Of a stretch of DNA of 49,589 nt, positions 41,958-49,589 are shown piece after piece (within the stretch, counting starts at the first letter, position 1; each line of letters starts with the position of its first letter). The notes under the pieces are model-generated. The model did not search any database. It saw only the letters and a list, made by a program, of their open reading frames with translations, and was not told the origin of the DNA. Source of the DNA: Pseudomonas sp. ANT_H4 (GTDB lineage Bacteria > Pseudomonadota > Gammaproteobacteria > Pseudomonadales > Pseudomonadaceae); the NCBI RefSeq assembly GCF_008369295.1, contig NZ_VOBG01000036.1, positions 1-49,589 on the forward strand, read 5' to 3'. The position numbers and the translations under genes were made by a program.

Positions 41958-42950
41958 TCAAGTCTTGGGCGCTTTGCCCGGTATCGAGTTGATTACGGGG
42001 TTGCCATCCTGGTTCTGGGTCAGGTAAACCGGCAGGACCTTGGGCAGGGAGGAGACGAGGTTGTTGACTTCATGGATGTTGTAGATCCCGCCAATGCGAA
42101 TGGCGCCGGTGCTGGCGTCTGCCAGCATCATCGGTTTGCTCAGGTAACGATTGATCAGCGGCAAGGCATCGGCGAGGGCCAGGTTGTCGAGAATCAACTT
42201 GCCCGTACGCCACGCCAGGGCGCAATCGTCTGTCGCGATCGGCTTCACATGAGGGCGGGTGTCGCCATGGTCGTAGCGGGCCTGCATGCCAGGGGACAAG
42301 CTCAGGCCACTGTGGCCCACATCGCTGGTGACCTGCACCGAGCCTTCGAGCAACATGATCCGGACCTGGTCTTCGTATTTCCAGACGTTGAACTGGGTAC
42401 CGGTAACCCTGATCCGCCCATCACCGGCCCGGACCACAAAAGGGCGCAGGCGGTCATGGCTGACGTTGAAGAATGCTTCACCTTTTTTCAGGGTGACTCG
42501 ACGCTCGTCCTTGTAGTTGCTGTAGACCAGTTCGGTGCCCAGGTTCAGCTCCACCTGACTGCCGTCTTCCAGGGTGACTTGTCGCAGCCCGCCCTCGGCC
42601 TCGTAATGTTTATACGAGTTGGGCAACCAGCCAGCTTCCCAGCCCGTGAACGCGGCCAACGGCAACGCCACCAGGCATACCGCAGCGGCTATGGCATAGG
42701 TACGCAATAGGCTGCGCGGTGCGATTCGTGCCACCGGCGCTGTTTCGTTGCGAGGCAAATGATCGGCGACGTCCCAGATTTCCAGCATGGCTGCGTATTC
42801 GAAGGCATGCAGCGGATGTGCATCATGCCACTGTTCAAAAGCCTGACGTTCGGCAGTCGTGCAATCGAAAGCATGCAGACGCATACACCAGTGCGCAGCG
42901 GCATCGGTGATGGCGTCATATTCGGCTTCTGAAAGGGACTGTTCGGTCAT
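41958..42950 (-). CDS. FecR family anti-sigma/transmembrane regulator (orphan)
   Basis: The 330-residue protein has a cytoplasmic DUF4880 domain (about 12-60), one transmembrane helix (about 83-101), a periplasmic FecR domain (VTLEDGSQVELNLGTEL onward) and a C-terminal STN-like part. Such proteins relay signals from TonB-dependent transducers to ECF sigma factors. No sigma gene and no transducer with an STN domain is in the window; the only siderophore receptor lacks one. It lies upstream of fapA on the same strand. AGGAAGAGCAA before the ATG is the ribosome binding site. A role in fap control or in iron signalling cannot be decided. Confidence 0.88.
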   Translation of the reverse strand: MTEQSLSEAEYDAITDAAAHWCMRLHAFDCTTAERQAFEQWHDAHPLHAFEYAAMLEIWDVADHLPRNETAPVARIAPRSLLRTYAIAAAVCLVALPLAAFTGWEAGWLPNSYKHYEAEGGLRQVTLEDGSQVELNLGTELVYSNYKDERRVTLKKGEAFFNVSHDRLRPFVVRAGDGRIRVTGTQFNVWKYEDQVRIMLLEGSVQVTSDVGHSGLSLSPGMQARYDHGDTRPHVKPIATDDCALAWRTGKLILDNLALADALPLINRYLSKPMMLADASTGAIRIGGIYNIHEVNNLVSSLPKVLPVYLTQNQDGNPVINSIPGKAPKT

Positions 42951-43256
42951 TTGCTCTTCCTGGTTTCATGCATTCTAACCTTCCCGGCACGGTGCCGAGA
43001 ACAGCCATCATGGCGAATGAGCATCAATGTGGAACTAATTCTTGCCCCAGGCACCCTAAAAATCAGGATATGTAAGTCATTCTCTCTCAAGCCTGGGAGT
43101 CCACCCAGCCCAGGAGTGAGTGGTGTAACGCCAGCGTTAAATAAACAGCGTTGTACCGAAACGGGTGGTTGACAGGCCACTCGCTCGGCGTTGTTTAATC
43201 CAGAGGCTGAATCCAGCAGGCTGTTGCCCCCTCCAATAATTACTCTGGAGCTTCAG
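42951..43256. other. Intergenic region between the FecR-like gene and dpkA
   Basis: No gene is visible in this 306-bp stretch. A small palindrome CGGCACGGTGCCG lies near 42989-43001. TTGACA followed 17-19 nt later by TGTTTA/TTTAAT (about 43168-43199) is a candidate sigma-70 promoter for dpkA on the plus strand. Confidence 0.4.
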
Positions 43257-44294
43257 ATGTCAGCCACGCCCGTTATTGCTGCAAGTGACTCGCAGACTAT
43301 TGCCTTTCCCGAACTGGTTACCTTGCTCAAGCAGATTTTCCTCAACCACGGCACCTCGCCTAACGTCGCCGCCGTGATGGCAAACAACTGTGCCAGCGCC
43401 CAGCGCGACGGCGCCCAGAGTCATGGGGTGTTTCGCATGCCCGGTTACGTATCGACCCTGGACAGCGGCTGGGTGGATGGCAAGGCTGTACCGATTGTCG
43501 AGGATGTCGCCTCGGGGTTTGTCCGGGTGGATGCCTGTAATGGCTTTGCCCAGCCAGCCCTGGCCGCCGCCCGCCCGTTGCTGGTGGAAAAGGCCCGCAG
43601 CGCCGGTATCGCAGTACTGGCCATCCGTAACTCACATCATTTTGCGGCGCTGTGGCCCGATGTCGAACCCTTCGCCGACGAAGGTCTGGTGGCCCTGAGC
43701 GTGGTCAACAGCATGACGTGCGTGGTGCCTCACGGTGCTGATCGGCCACTTTTCGGTACCAACCCGATTGCCTTTGCCGCGCCACGGGCCGACGGCCCGC
43801 CGATTGTCTTTGACCTGGCCACCAGCGCCATCGCCCATGGTGATGTGCAGATCGCCGCGCGCAAGGGTGAGCGTGTGCCGCCCGGTACTGGGGTCGATAG
43901 CCTGGGCCAGCCGACCCTGGACCCCAGGGCCATCCTCGAAGGCGGCGCCTTGTTGCCGTTTGGCGGGCACAAGGGCTCGGCGTTGTCGATGATGGTCGAG
44001 TTGCTGGCGGCAGCACTGACCGGCGGGAATTTTTCGTTCGAGTTCGACTGGTCCAATCATCCTGGTGCCAAAACACCGTGGACCGGCCAGTTACTGATCG
44101 TCATCGACCCCAGCAAAACCGCCGGGCAAAACTTTGCCGAGCGCAGCCAGGAACTGGTGCGGCAGATGCACGCTGCGGGGTTGCGGCGTTTGCCGGGCGA
44201 TCGTCGTCATCGCGCACGGGCGAGGGCCGAGGAGGAGGGGATTGTTATCGAGGTGGCGGAGTTGGCGCGGTTGCGGCGGTTGGTGCAAGGTTAA
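43257..44294 (+). CDS. dpkA: Delta1-piperideine-2-carboxylate reductase
   Basis: This 345-residue member of the malate/L-lactate dehydrogenase family is closest to DpkA, which reduces delta1-piperideine-2-carboxylate and delta1-pyrroline-2-carboxylate with NADPH in D-lysine and D-proline/hydroxyproline catabolism. Family segments include AQRDGAQSHGVFRMPGYVS, NSHHFAALWPDVEPFA, FGTNPIAFAAP and LPFGGHKGSALSMMVELLA. ATG 43257 fits the family start, with TCTGGAGCTTC upstream. It is a single gene ending at a REP sequence. Confidence 0.92.
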   Translation: MSATPVIAASDSQTIAFPELVTLLKQIFLNHGTSPNVAAVMANNCASAQRDGAQSHGVFRMPGYVSTLDSGWVDGKAVPIVEDVASGFVRVDACNGFAQPALAAARPLLVEKARSAGIAVLAIRNSHHFAALWPDVEPFADEGLVALSVVNSMTCVVPHGADRPLFGTNPIAFAAPRADGPPIVFDLATSAIAHGDVQIAARKGERVPPGTGVDSLGQPTLDPRAILEGGALLPFGGHKGSALSMMVELLAAALTGGNFSFEFDWSNHPGAKTPWTGQLLIVIDPSKTAGQNFAERSQELVRQMHAAGLRRLPGDRRHRARARAEEEGIVIEVAELARLRRLVQG

Positions 44295-44303
44295 CTCGGC
44301 CGA

Positions 44304-44331
44304 CTGTGGAGCGAGCAAACTCGCTCCACAG
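44304..44331. repeat. Single REP palindrome
   Basis: CTGTGGAGCGAG-CAAA-CTCGCTCCACAG is a perfect palindrome of REP type, a variant of the TAGGAGCGAG form. It lies between the convergent dpkA and DUF883 genes and may act as a terminator or mRNA end stabiliser for both. Confidence 0.85.
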
Positions 44332-44339
44332 GGAAAACC

Positions 44340-44660
44340 TCAGTTACGACGACCCAACAGCAGGCCGACCACCAGGCCGAAGCCTGCAGAAATTGCCACG
44401 GTCTGCCATGGGTGACCACCGATATAGTTTTCGGTAGCGTCCACCATTGGCTTGCTGCGCTCACGCACGCTGGACACCGAGTCCAGGGCCTGCTTGAGCT
44501 TGAGGGCTACCTGCTCGCGCAGGGTTTCACCTTCTTCGCCCACCAGGGAGGCGCTGCTCTTGAGCAGCTTGTCCGATTCCTCGATCAGCGCCTGGAGTTC
44601 GCTGAAGGCTTGATCCTTGATTTGTTCTTCGACGGCTTGCGCGGCAGTTTTGCGGGCCAT
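44340..44660 (-). CDS. DUF883 (ElaB/YqjD-like) membrane-anchored protein
   Basis: The 106-residue protein has a long helical, coiled-coil-prone body and a C-terminal transmembrane helix (VAISAGFGLVVGLLLGRRN) preceded by a GGHPW turn. This is the ElaB/YqjD plan. E. coli members bind stationary-phase ribosomes through the N-terminal part; that is known of the family, not shown here. TGCAAGGAGTCACCC before the ATG is a strong ribosome binding site. Confidence 0.9.
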   Translation of the reverse strand: MARKTAAQAVEEQIKDQAFSELQALIEESDKLLKSSASLVGEEGETLREQVALKLKQALDSVSSVRERSKPMVDATENYIGGHPWQTVAISAGFGLVVGLLLGRRN

Positions 44661-44824
44661 TGGGTGACTCCTTGCAGGTGAATGTGACAGCGAACAATGG
44701 AGTATTCGCCGGCTGAAAAAGTTGCAGCTTTTTTTTCCGCTGGCCTGGACTGAGCAAAATCCAGAGCGGGAAATTTCGACCTACAGTGTAAGATGTCACC
44801 TATTTGTACCGCAGGGAATTCCAC

Positions 44825-45076
44825 ATGAGCTTCAATCTGGCCAACAAGCCCCTTGCCGAGCGCGCTGAGCTCGAAGATGAAAAGTCCCGTCTGTATGACT
44901 TGTGGCAAAGCAACCTGGGCAAGGCCAAGGGCGAGGGGGCCCGCTTGTTCGGCGAGCGCGCCAAGCGCAAGGGCAAATGGGCTGAATGGGTGCGCTCGGA
45001 GCTGGACGGCATGTCGCCGCCGGAGTTCGCCAACATGGTGCGTAGTGAAGTCAATCGGTTGATGGCGGCCAAGTAA
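44825..45076 (+). CDS. 83-residue conserved protein of unknown function
   Basis: The short, soluble, charged, helical protein MSFNLANKPLAERAELEDEK and onward is likely conserved in pseudomonads; I do not recognise a named family. GCAGGGAATTCCAC before ATG 44825 supplies the ribosome binding site, and an in-frame TTG at 44804 is less likely. Lys/Arg-rich middle and a Trp pair suggest nucleic-acid or protein contacts, which is speculative. It is convergent with the GNAT gene downstream, 7 bp apart. Confidence 0.75.
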   Translation: MSFNLANKPLAERAELEDEKSRLYDLWQSNLGKAKGEGARLFGERAKRKGKWAEWVRSELDGMSPPEFANMVRSEVNRLMAAK

Positions 45077-45083
45077 CTGCGTT

Positions 45084-45632
45084 TTATCGCTGACTAAGCA
45101 GCCATTCCTCGCGGGTCATTTCCCAGATATCCCGAGGAAAGTTACCTTCGACGAACCTGCCTTCGTCGCTTCTGATCAAGCGCATGCCGGTGCGCTCGGA
45201 AAGCCGCCGCGACGCCAGGTTAGGCGCGGCCTTGGGCACCCGCATCAGCGGGCGCTTGAGCACGTCGAACCAATACTCGGTCACTGCTGCACTGGCCTCG
45301 GCCATCAAGCCCTGGCCTTGCCAGTGCGGGCCCAACCAAAAACCACGGTTGTTGTCGAGCTCATCCATCAGGCTGACGTTGCCAATCAACTGCTCAGGTG
45401 CGGTTTTAAGACGGATCGACCAATGCCATTCGCAACCCGCAGCGATAGCGGGCAGGGCGACTTTTTCCAGGTAGGTTCGAGCACCATCGGCCGGGTAGGG
45501 CCAGGGCACCATGGCGTTGAGGTAGCGCACCACTTCCCAGTGAGGAAACTGCTGCTGGATACCCTCGGCATCGTCCAGGGTCAGGGGTTTGAGGATCAAG
45601 CGTTCGGTGTACAGCGTCGGTAGTACGTCCAT
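45084..45632 (-). CDS. RimJ/RimL-type GNAT N-acetyltransferase
   Basis: This 182-residue GNAT begins TERLILKPLTLDDAEGI, the usual opening of RimJ/RimL-like enzymes. The acetyl-CoA loop is GFWLGPHWQGQGLMAEASAA, and NLASRRLSERTGM follows as the B motif. Substrates in this group include ribosomal protein N-termini, antibiotics and polyamines; here it is unknown. AAGGAGGTCACC before ATG 45632 decides the start over the longer frame from 45701. It lies 19 bp downstream of the LEA-type lipoprotein gene on the same strand, so they may be co-transcribed. Confidence 0.88.
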   Translation of the reverse strand: MDVLPTLYTERLILKPLTLDDAEGIQQQFPHWEVVRYLNAMVPWPYPADGARTYLEKVALPAIAAGCEWHWSIRLKTAPEQLIGNVSLMDELDNNRGFWLGPHWQGQGLMAEASAAVTEYWFDVLKRPLMRVPKAAPNLASRRLSERTGMRLIRSDEGRFVEGNFPRDIWEMTREEWLLSQR

Positions 45633-45651
45633 GTAGTGGTGACCTCCTTGT

Positions 45652-46116
45652 TTACCAGGTAGCGGCCGCGTTCGGCAGGTCGAGGGTGCCGCGATCGACA
45701 AAGCGCATGGTCCCGAACAGCCCGCCCGCCAGCTTGCCCCGCAAGACGTAGGGCAGGTTGTTCAAGCTCTGGGTCTGGCTCAGGCCCAGGGTCTGACGTA
45801 ACACAGAAAAAGCTGAAACACTTACCGGCACCGTCAGGACGGTCTCGGAAAAGCGTGGGATGGAACCCTGCTGATCACTGACCCCAGCTGCCAGCGGCCG
45901 GCCATTAACCTCCAGGTCCAGGGCCACGCCGTTGTAGTCGATGGCGGTTTCGTTGGGGTTCTGTACCCGCAGTTTCACTGCGAAGCGCACTTCCAGGTCC
46001 TGGCTTTGCAACGGCTCGATACCCACTACATTGATGTTCACCGGGTCGCGATTGGGGAATAACGCGCAGGCGCTCAGGGTAAACAACAGCAGGGACAGGA
46101 CAACGAGGTTGCGCAT
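45652..46116 (-). CDS. LEA type 2 (LEA-14-like) lipoprotein
   Basis: The 154-residue protein has a lipoprotein signal with lipobox LSAC (Cys17) and a single LEA-14/WHy-type beta-sandwich (about 25-150, with VNINVVGIEPLQ and VRVQNPNE-like LRVQNPNETAIDYNGV). Such proteins are linked to desiccation or stress tolerance in plants and bacteria. In this cell it should sit in the periplasm on a membrane. It starts 12 bp after the xanP-like gene stop, suggesting an operon xanP-LEA-GNAT. Confidence 0.88.
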   Translation of the reverse strand: MRNLVVLSLLLFTLSACALFPNRDPVNINVVGIEPLQSQDLEVRFAVKLRVQNPNETAIDYNGVALDLEVNGRPLAAGVSDQQGSIPRFSETVLTVPVSVSAFSVLRQTLGLSQTQSLNNLPYVLRGKLAGGLFGTMRFVDRGTLDLPNAAATW

Positions 46117-46128
46117 GACAAGGTACTC

Positions 46129-47556
46129 CTATTTCGTGACGTCCGGGTCCTGCATAACCTTGAGGGTCGACGACTCCGGATCAAATTCATCTTCTTGCAA
46201 CGTTATGAACTCCTCAGGCAGGAAGATGTTCAGCAAGATAGCGCAGAACGCTCCGACGGTGATCGGCGACTCAAAGATGTTGTGCAGCGCCTTGGGCAGT
46301 TCGCGCAGCACTTCCGGCACTGCCGCAACGCCCAGGCCCATCCCCAGGGAGATGGCCACGATCAGCATATTGCGCCGATGCAGACCGGCCTCGGCGAGGA
46401 TCTTGATCCCGGCCACTGCCACCGTGCCGAACATGATCAGCGTCGCGCCGCCCAACACCGGTTTGGGCATCAATTGCAGCACCGCGCCAATCATCGGGAA
46501 CAGCCCCAGCATCACCAGCAGGCCAGCAATGAAATACGCCACATAGCGGCTGGCCACGCCGGTCAACTGGATCACACCGTTGTTCTGCGCAAAGGTCACC
46601 ATCGGCAGGCTGTTGAAGGTGGCGGCCATCACCGAGTTGAGGCCGTCGGCCAACAGCCCAGACTTGATGCGCCTGATATACAGCGGGCCCTTGACCGGCT
46701 GTTGGGAAATCATCGAGTTGGCGGTCAGGTCACCCGCTGCCTCCAGGGGCGAAATCAGGAAGATCACCGCTACCGGGATAAACGCTACCCAGTCGAAGGA
46801 AAAGCCGTACTTGAACGGCACCGGCACGCTGATCAGCGGCAGTTGTGGCAACGCTGCCAGGTCGACGCGGCCCATCCACCAGGCGACCACAAAGCCCAGG
46901 GTCAAGCCGATCACAATCGAGCCCAGGCGCAGGAACGGATTGTTGAAACGGTTAAGCACCACGATGGTCAGCAATACCAGCGCTGCCAATCCCATATTAC
47001 TGGCCGCCCCCAGGTCGCTGGCGCCAAAGCCACCGGCCATGTCGGTGACCGCGACCTTGATCAGCGACAGGCCCATCAGCGTAATGATGGTGCCGGTGAC
47101 CACCGGGGTGATCAGTTTGCGCAACTTGCCGATGAACTGGCTAAGCACCACCTCGATAAAGGCCGCGAAGAAGCAAATGCCAAAGATAGTCGAGAGGATT
47201 TCATCGGTGCCGCCACCTCGGGCCTTGACCATGAAGCCGGCGCTCAGGATCACGCTGATAAAGGAAAAGCTGGTGCCTTGCAGACACAGCAACCCGGAAC
47301 CCACCGGGCCAAAGCGCCGTGCCTGGACAAAGGTGCCCAGCCCCGAAACGAACAGCGCCATGCTCACCAGGTACGGTACCTCGCTTTCCAGGCCCAGTAC
47401 GCCGCCGACAATCAGGGTCGGGGTAATGATGCCGACAAAACTGGCCAGCACATGCTGCAGCGCGGCAAACATTGCCGCGGTGAAGTGCGGCCGGTCTTCG
47501 AGGCCATAGATCAGGTCGGATTTATAGCGGGGGCGAGGGGCTTGAGCGTCAGACAA
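46129..47556 (-). CDS. Nucleobase:cation symporter-2 (XanP-like xanthine permease)
   Basis: The 475-residue protein has about 14 transmembrane segments and the NCS2 signature QNNGVIQLTGVASRYV, with QGTSFSFISVILSAG in the middle. It is closest to the XanP/UapA branch that imports xanthine or urate with protons. The C-terminal acidic tail (EEFITLQEDEFDPE) is cytoplasmic. It is divergent from the chemoreceptor gene across 237 bp. Uracil or urate as substrate is possible. Confidence 0.92.
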   Translation of the reverse strand: MSDAQAPRPRYKSDLIYGLEDRPHFTAAMFAALQHVLASFVGIITPTLIVGGVLGLESEVPYLVSMALFVSGLGTFVQARRFGPVGSGLLCLQGTSFSFISVILSAGFMVKARGGGTDEILSTIFGICFFAAFIEVVLSQFIGKLRKLITPVVTGTIITLMGLSLIKVAVTDMAGGFGASDLGAASNMGLAALVLLTIVVLNRFNNPFLRLGSIVIGLTLGFVVAWWMGRVDLAALPQLPLISVPVPFKYGFSFDWVAFIPVAVIFLISPLEAAGDLTANSMISQQPVKGPLYIRRIKSGLLADGLNSVMAATFNSLPMVTFAQNNGVIQLTGVASRYVAYFIAGLLVMLGLFPMIGAVLQLMPKPVLGGATLIMFGTVAVAGIKILAEAGLHRRNMLIVAISLGMGLGVAAVPEVLRELPKALHNIFESPITVGAFCAILLNIFLPEEFITLQEDEFDPESSTLKVMQDPDVTK

Positions 47557-47793
47557 AATTCAGGCTCGGGTCAGAAAGTGGAGGCGCAGGATGCCAGAAA
47601 GCGTCAACGGTCAAAAGTGTGAAAATATATTTCTCCGCTCCCTGCATAAAATGCTCAAGCCTGCCGATACCTCTTGTTAGGTCCACACACTAATGACAAC
47701 AGTGGCGCCGAACGGTCATTGGTAGCGCGTTGACGCTCGATGGCCGTGTCGCGGCAAGGATGCTCGTAGCCATCACCTTCTGAGAGTCGTCCT

Positions 47794-49419
47794 ATGTCCC
47801 TGCGTAATCTGAATATTGCACCTCGAGCCTTTCTCGGTTTTGCGTTCATTGCGTTGTTTGTCATTGCCCTGGGGGTGTTTGCGGTCAACCGCATGACCCT
47901 GATTCGCCAGACTTCGGTGAACATGGGGGCCAACCAACTGCCCAGCGTCGGCTTTCTCGGCAACATGACCGAAAACGTCCTGCGCCTGCGGATCTTGTCA
48001 TTTCGTGTACTGGTCAATCGCGAGCCCGCCGCGCTGCAGGAAGCTCAGACGCGCATTGGGGTACTGCTGGATAAGCTCAGGCAGGCACAAACCAGCTACG
48101 CGGCGCTGCCTGCCGGTTATGAAGAAGCGGCGCTGTACAAAACATTCGTCACCACCCTGGATAACTACCTCAAGGCCCAGGCCGAGATGCTGGCACTGTC
48201 CCAGCAGAACAAGGTGGAAGAGATGCGCGCCCTGATCAACGGCAGAATCAAGGACGGCACCGACCAGATGGGCGAGCAGTTGAACAAATTGATTGCCATC
48301 AATGTCGCCGACGCCAGGCAGGCCGGTGAATATGCGGGCCAAAGCTATCGAGACGCCATCACCGGCATCATCGTGGTATCGGTGGCGGCGGCGCTGATGA
48401 CCATACTGCTGGCTTGGCTGCTGACCCGTAGCATCGTCACCCCGTTGCGCAAAGCAGTGGAAGTTGCCGAAACCATCGCCGCTGGCAACCTGACCAAAGT
48501 CATTGAGGTCGACGGCAAGGACGAACCGGCCCGCCTGCTCGGCGCCTTGGCCTCCATGCAGATCAATCTGCGCCAGACTATCCAGCACATTGCGGGCTCG
48601 GCCACGCAACTGGCCTCCGCTGCCGAAGAACTCAGTGCCGTCACCGAAGAAGCCTCCAAGGGCTTGCAGCAGCAGAACAACGAAATCGACCAGGCCGCCA
48701 CCGCCGTCAACGAAATGACCGCCGCCGTGGAAGAAGTGGCGCGCAACGCTGTATCCACCTCCGAGGCGTCGAGCCAGTCGAACCAGGCCGCGCGGGAAGG
48801 GCGTGATCGCGTGGTGGAAACCGTCGGCGCGATCCAGACTATGACCCAGGACGTGCAGAACACCTCAGTCATGATCGAAGGCCTGGCCACTCAAGGCCGC
48901 GATATCGGCAAGGTGCTGGATGTGATCCGCGCGATTGCCGAGCAGACCAACCTGCTGGCCCTCAATGCGGCGATTGAAGCGGCGCGGGCCGGTGAAGCCG
49001 GACGCGGTTTTGCCGTGGTAGCCGATGAAGTACGGGCGCTGGCGCATCGCACTGCGCAGTCGACCCAGGAAATCGAAAAAATGGTCGCCGGTATCCAGAA
49101 CGGCACCGGGGAAGCGGTGCAGTCCATGCAGCAAAGCAACCAGCGCACCCAAGACACCCTGGTGATGGCCCGTGCTGCCGGGGTGGCTTTGGAGCAGATC
49201 ACCCAGTCCATCAGCCTGATCAACGAACGCAATCTGGTGATCGCCAGCGCTTCGGAAGAACAGGCCCAGGTCTCCCGTGAAGTGGACCGCAACCTGGTGA
49301 ATATTCGCGATCTTGCGACCCAATCGGCGGCGGGCGCCAACCAGACCAGCGCCGCCAGTCATGAACTGTCGAGGCTGGCGGTGGATTTGAGTGGGATGGT
49401 TGCAAGGTTTGTGATCTGA
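47794..49419 (+). CDS. Methyl-accepting chemotaxis protein, 4HB type
   Basis: The 541-residue chemoreceptor has TM1 (about 12-32), a four-helix-bundle periplasmic domain (about 33-188), TM2 (about 189-212), a HAMP domain (about 213-265) and the signalling coiled coil with the hairpin tip EAARAGEAGRGFAVVADEVR. The ligand is unknown. Divergence from a purine permease makes a purine or related compound a guess only. There is no C-terminal CheR-binding pentapeptide; it ends LSGMVARFVI. Confidence 0.93.
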   Translation: MSLRNLNIAPRAFLGFAFIALFVIALGVFAVNRMTLIRQTSVNMGANQLPSVGFLGNMTENVLRLRILSFRVLVNREPAALQEAQTRIGVLLDKLRQAQTSYAALPAGYEEAALYKTFVTTLDNYLKAQAEMLALSQQNKVEEMRALINGRIKDGTDQMGEQLNKLIAINVADARQAGEYAGQSYRDAITGIIVVSVAAALMTILLAWLLTRSIVTPLRKAVEVAETIAAGNLTKVIEVDGKDEPARLLGALASMQINLRQTIQHIAGSATQLASAAEELSAVTEEASKGLQQQNNEIDQAATAVNEMTAAVEEVARNAVSTSEASSQSNQAAREGRDRVVETVGAIQTMTQDVQNTSVMIEGLATQGRDIGKVLDVIRAIAEQTNLLALNAAIEAARAGEAGRGFAVVADEVRALAHRTAQSTQEIEKMVAGIQNGTGEAVQSMQQSNQRTQDTLVMARAAGVALEQITQSISLINERNLVIASASEEQAQVSREVDRNLVNIRDLATQSAAGANQTSAASHELSRLAVDLSGMVARFVI

Positions 49420-49436
49420 CCTGATCTGTAGCGTAC

Positions 49437-49589
49437 GCAGGGTTAGTGTGGGCTGGGGGCATATCCGTTATTTTGGTCAGGGCGGATTAGGGTTACGCCC
49501 TTACGGCGTGTCACTTTCGAAAAGCCGGAATGCCGGCCCAGACGAAAGTAACCAAAGCGCTCTTGCCCCACCACTTGGTGCCTCGCTTA
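49437..49589 (+). repeat. Dispersed ~260-bp repeat, copy 3, cut by window end
   Basis: GGGGGCATATCCGTTATTTT, AGGGTTACGCCCTTACGGCG, GTCACTTTCGAAAAG, GAAAGTAACCAAA and CCACCACTTGGTGCCTCGC repeat the blocks of copies 1 and 2, and it is closest to copy 2. It begins 18 bp after the chemoreceptor stop. Confidence 0.85.

Noticed and set aside
46195..47622. A 475-codon Gln/His-rich open frame antisense to the XanP-like permease
   Set aside because: Composition is that of an antisense frame and the permease is unambiguous.
1..49589. Prophage, phage-defence island, secretion system or biosynthetic gene cluster
   Set aside because: No integrase, structural phage gene, restriction, toxin-antitoxin or synthase gene was seen. 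Accessory content is limited to the IS elements, the repeats and the decayed regulator locus.

Overview
The window comes from a fluorescent pseudomonad (Pseudomonas fluorescens group). GC-rich coding sequence, REP/REPIN elements of the TAGGAGCGAG...CTTGCTCGCG type, an aerobic cobalamin cluster, a complete fapABCDEF functional-amyloid cluster and a gnd-zwf pair all point that way. No rRNA, tRNA, CRISPR array or prophage was seen. Most of the window is chromosomal backbone with a few mobile or decayed patches.

Layout. 1-1559: right end of an IS3-family element, abutting a cti (fatty-acid cis/trans isomerase) gene that has lost its N-terminal part. 1653-2237: nfuA. 2290-3190: no gene, but two inverted copies of a ~260-bp dispersed repeat around a REPIN; a third copy starts at 49437. 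3191-12525: a divergent cobalamin locus, cbtB-cbtA-cobE-cobM on the minus strand and cobW-cobN-chlI/chlD on the plus strand, each side led by its own cobalamin riboswitch. 12577-20187: housekeeping genes (DUF1853, nadK, metallophosphoesterase, rhomboid protease, yeaC, DUF2797, pepN). 20325-20987: decayed remnants of a YafY-type regulator and an NTF2-like protein. 21031-27798: ZapE-like ATPase, acetyltransferase, a small exported protein, a Fur-box-associated siderophore receptor, cptA and a 58-residue coiled-coil ORF. 28022-29808: an IS200/IS605 element with tnpA and tnpB. 29861-33182: gnd-zwf-HAD phosphatase, overlapping by 4 nt at each junction. 33466-35184: a delta-60 repeat protein and a small orphan protein. 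35526-42950: a sigma-54 activator, the fap amyloid operon and an orphan FecR-type regulator. 43257-49419: dpkA, DUF883 protein, small proteins, a LEA-type lipoprotein, a xanP-like permease and a chemoreceptor.

Two layouts stand out. First, the chlI-type ATPase of the cobaltochelatase ends in the slippery heptamer A_AAA_AAG, five bases before a 14-bp stem. A -1 shift there enters the VWA-domain frame, which has no convincing start of its own. One mRNA can therefore give both the small subunit and a fused medium subunit. Second, the fap operon has a -24/-12 (sigma-54) promoter match upstream of fapA, and a VpsR-like sigma-54 activator is encoded at the far end of the cluster, convergent with fapF. 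An intrinsic terminator between fapC and fapD probably lowers expression of the export and processing genes relative to the amyloid subunit.
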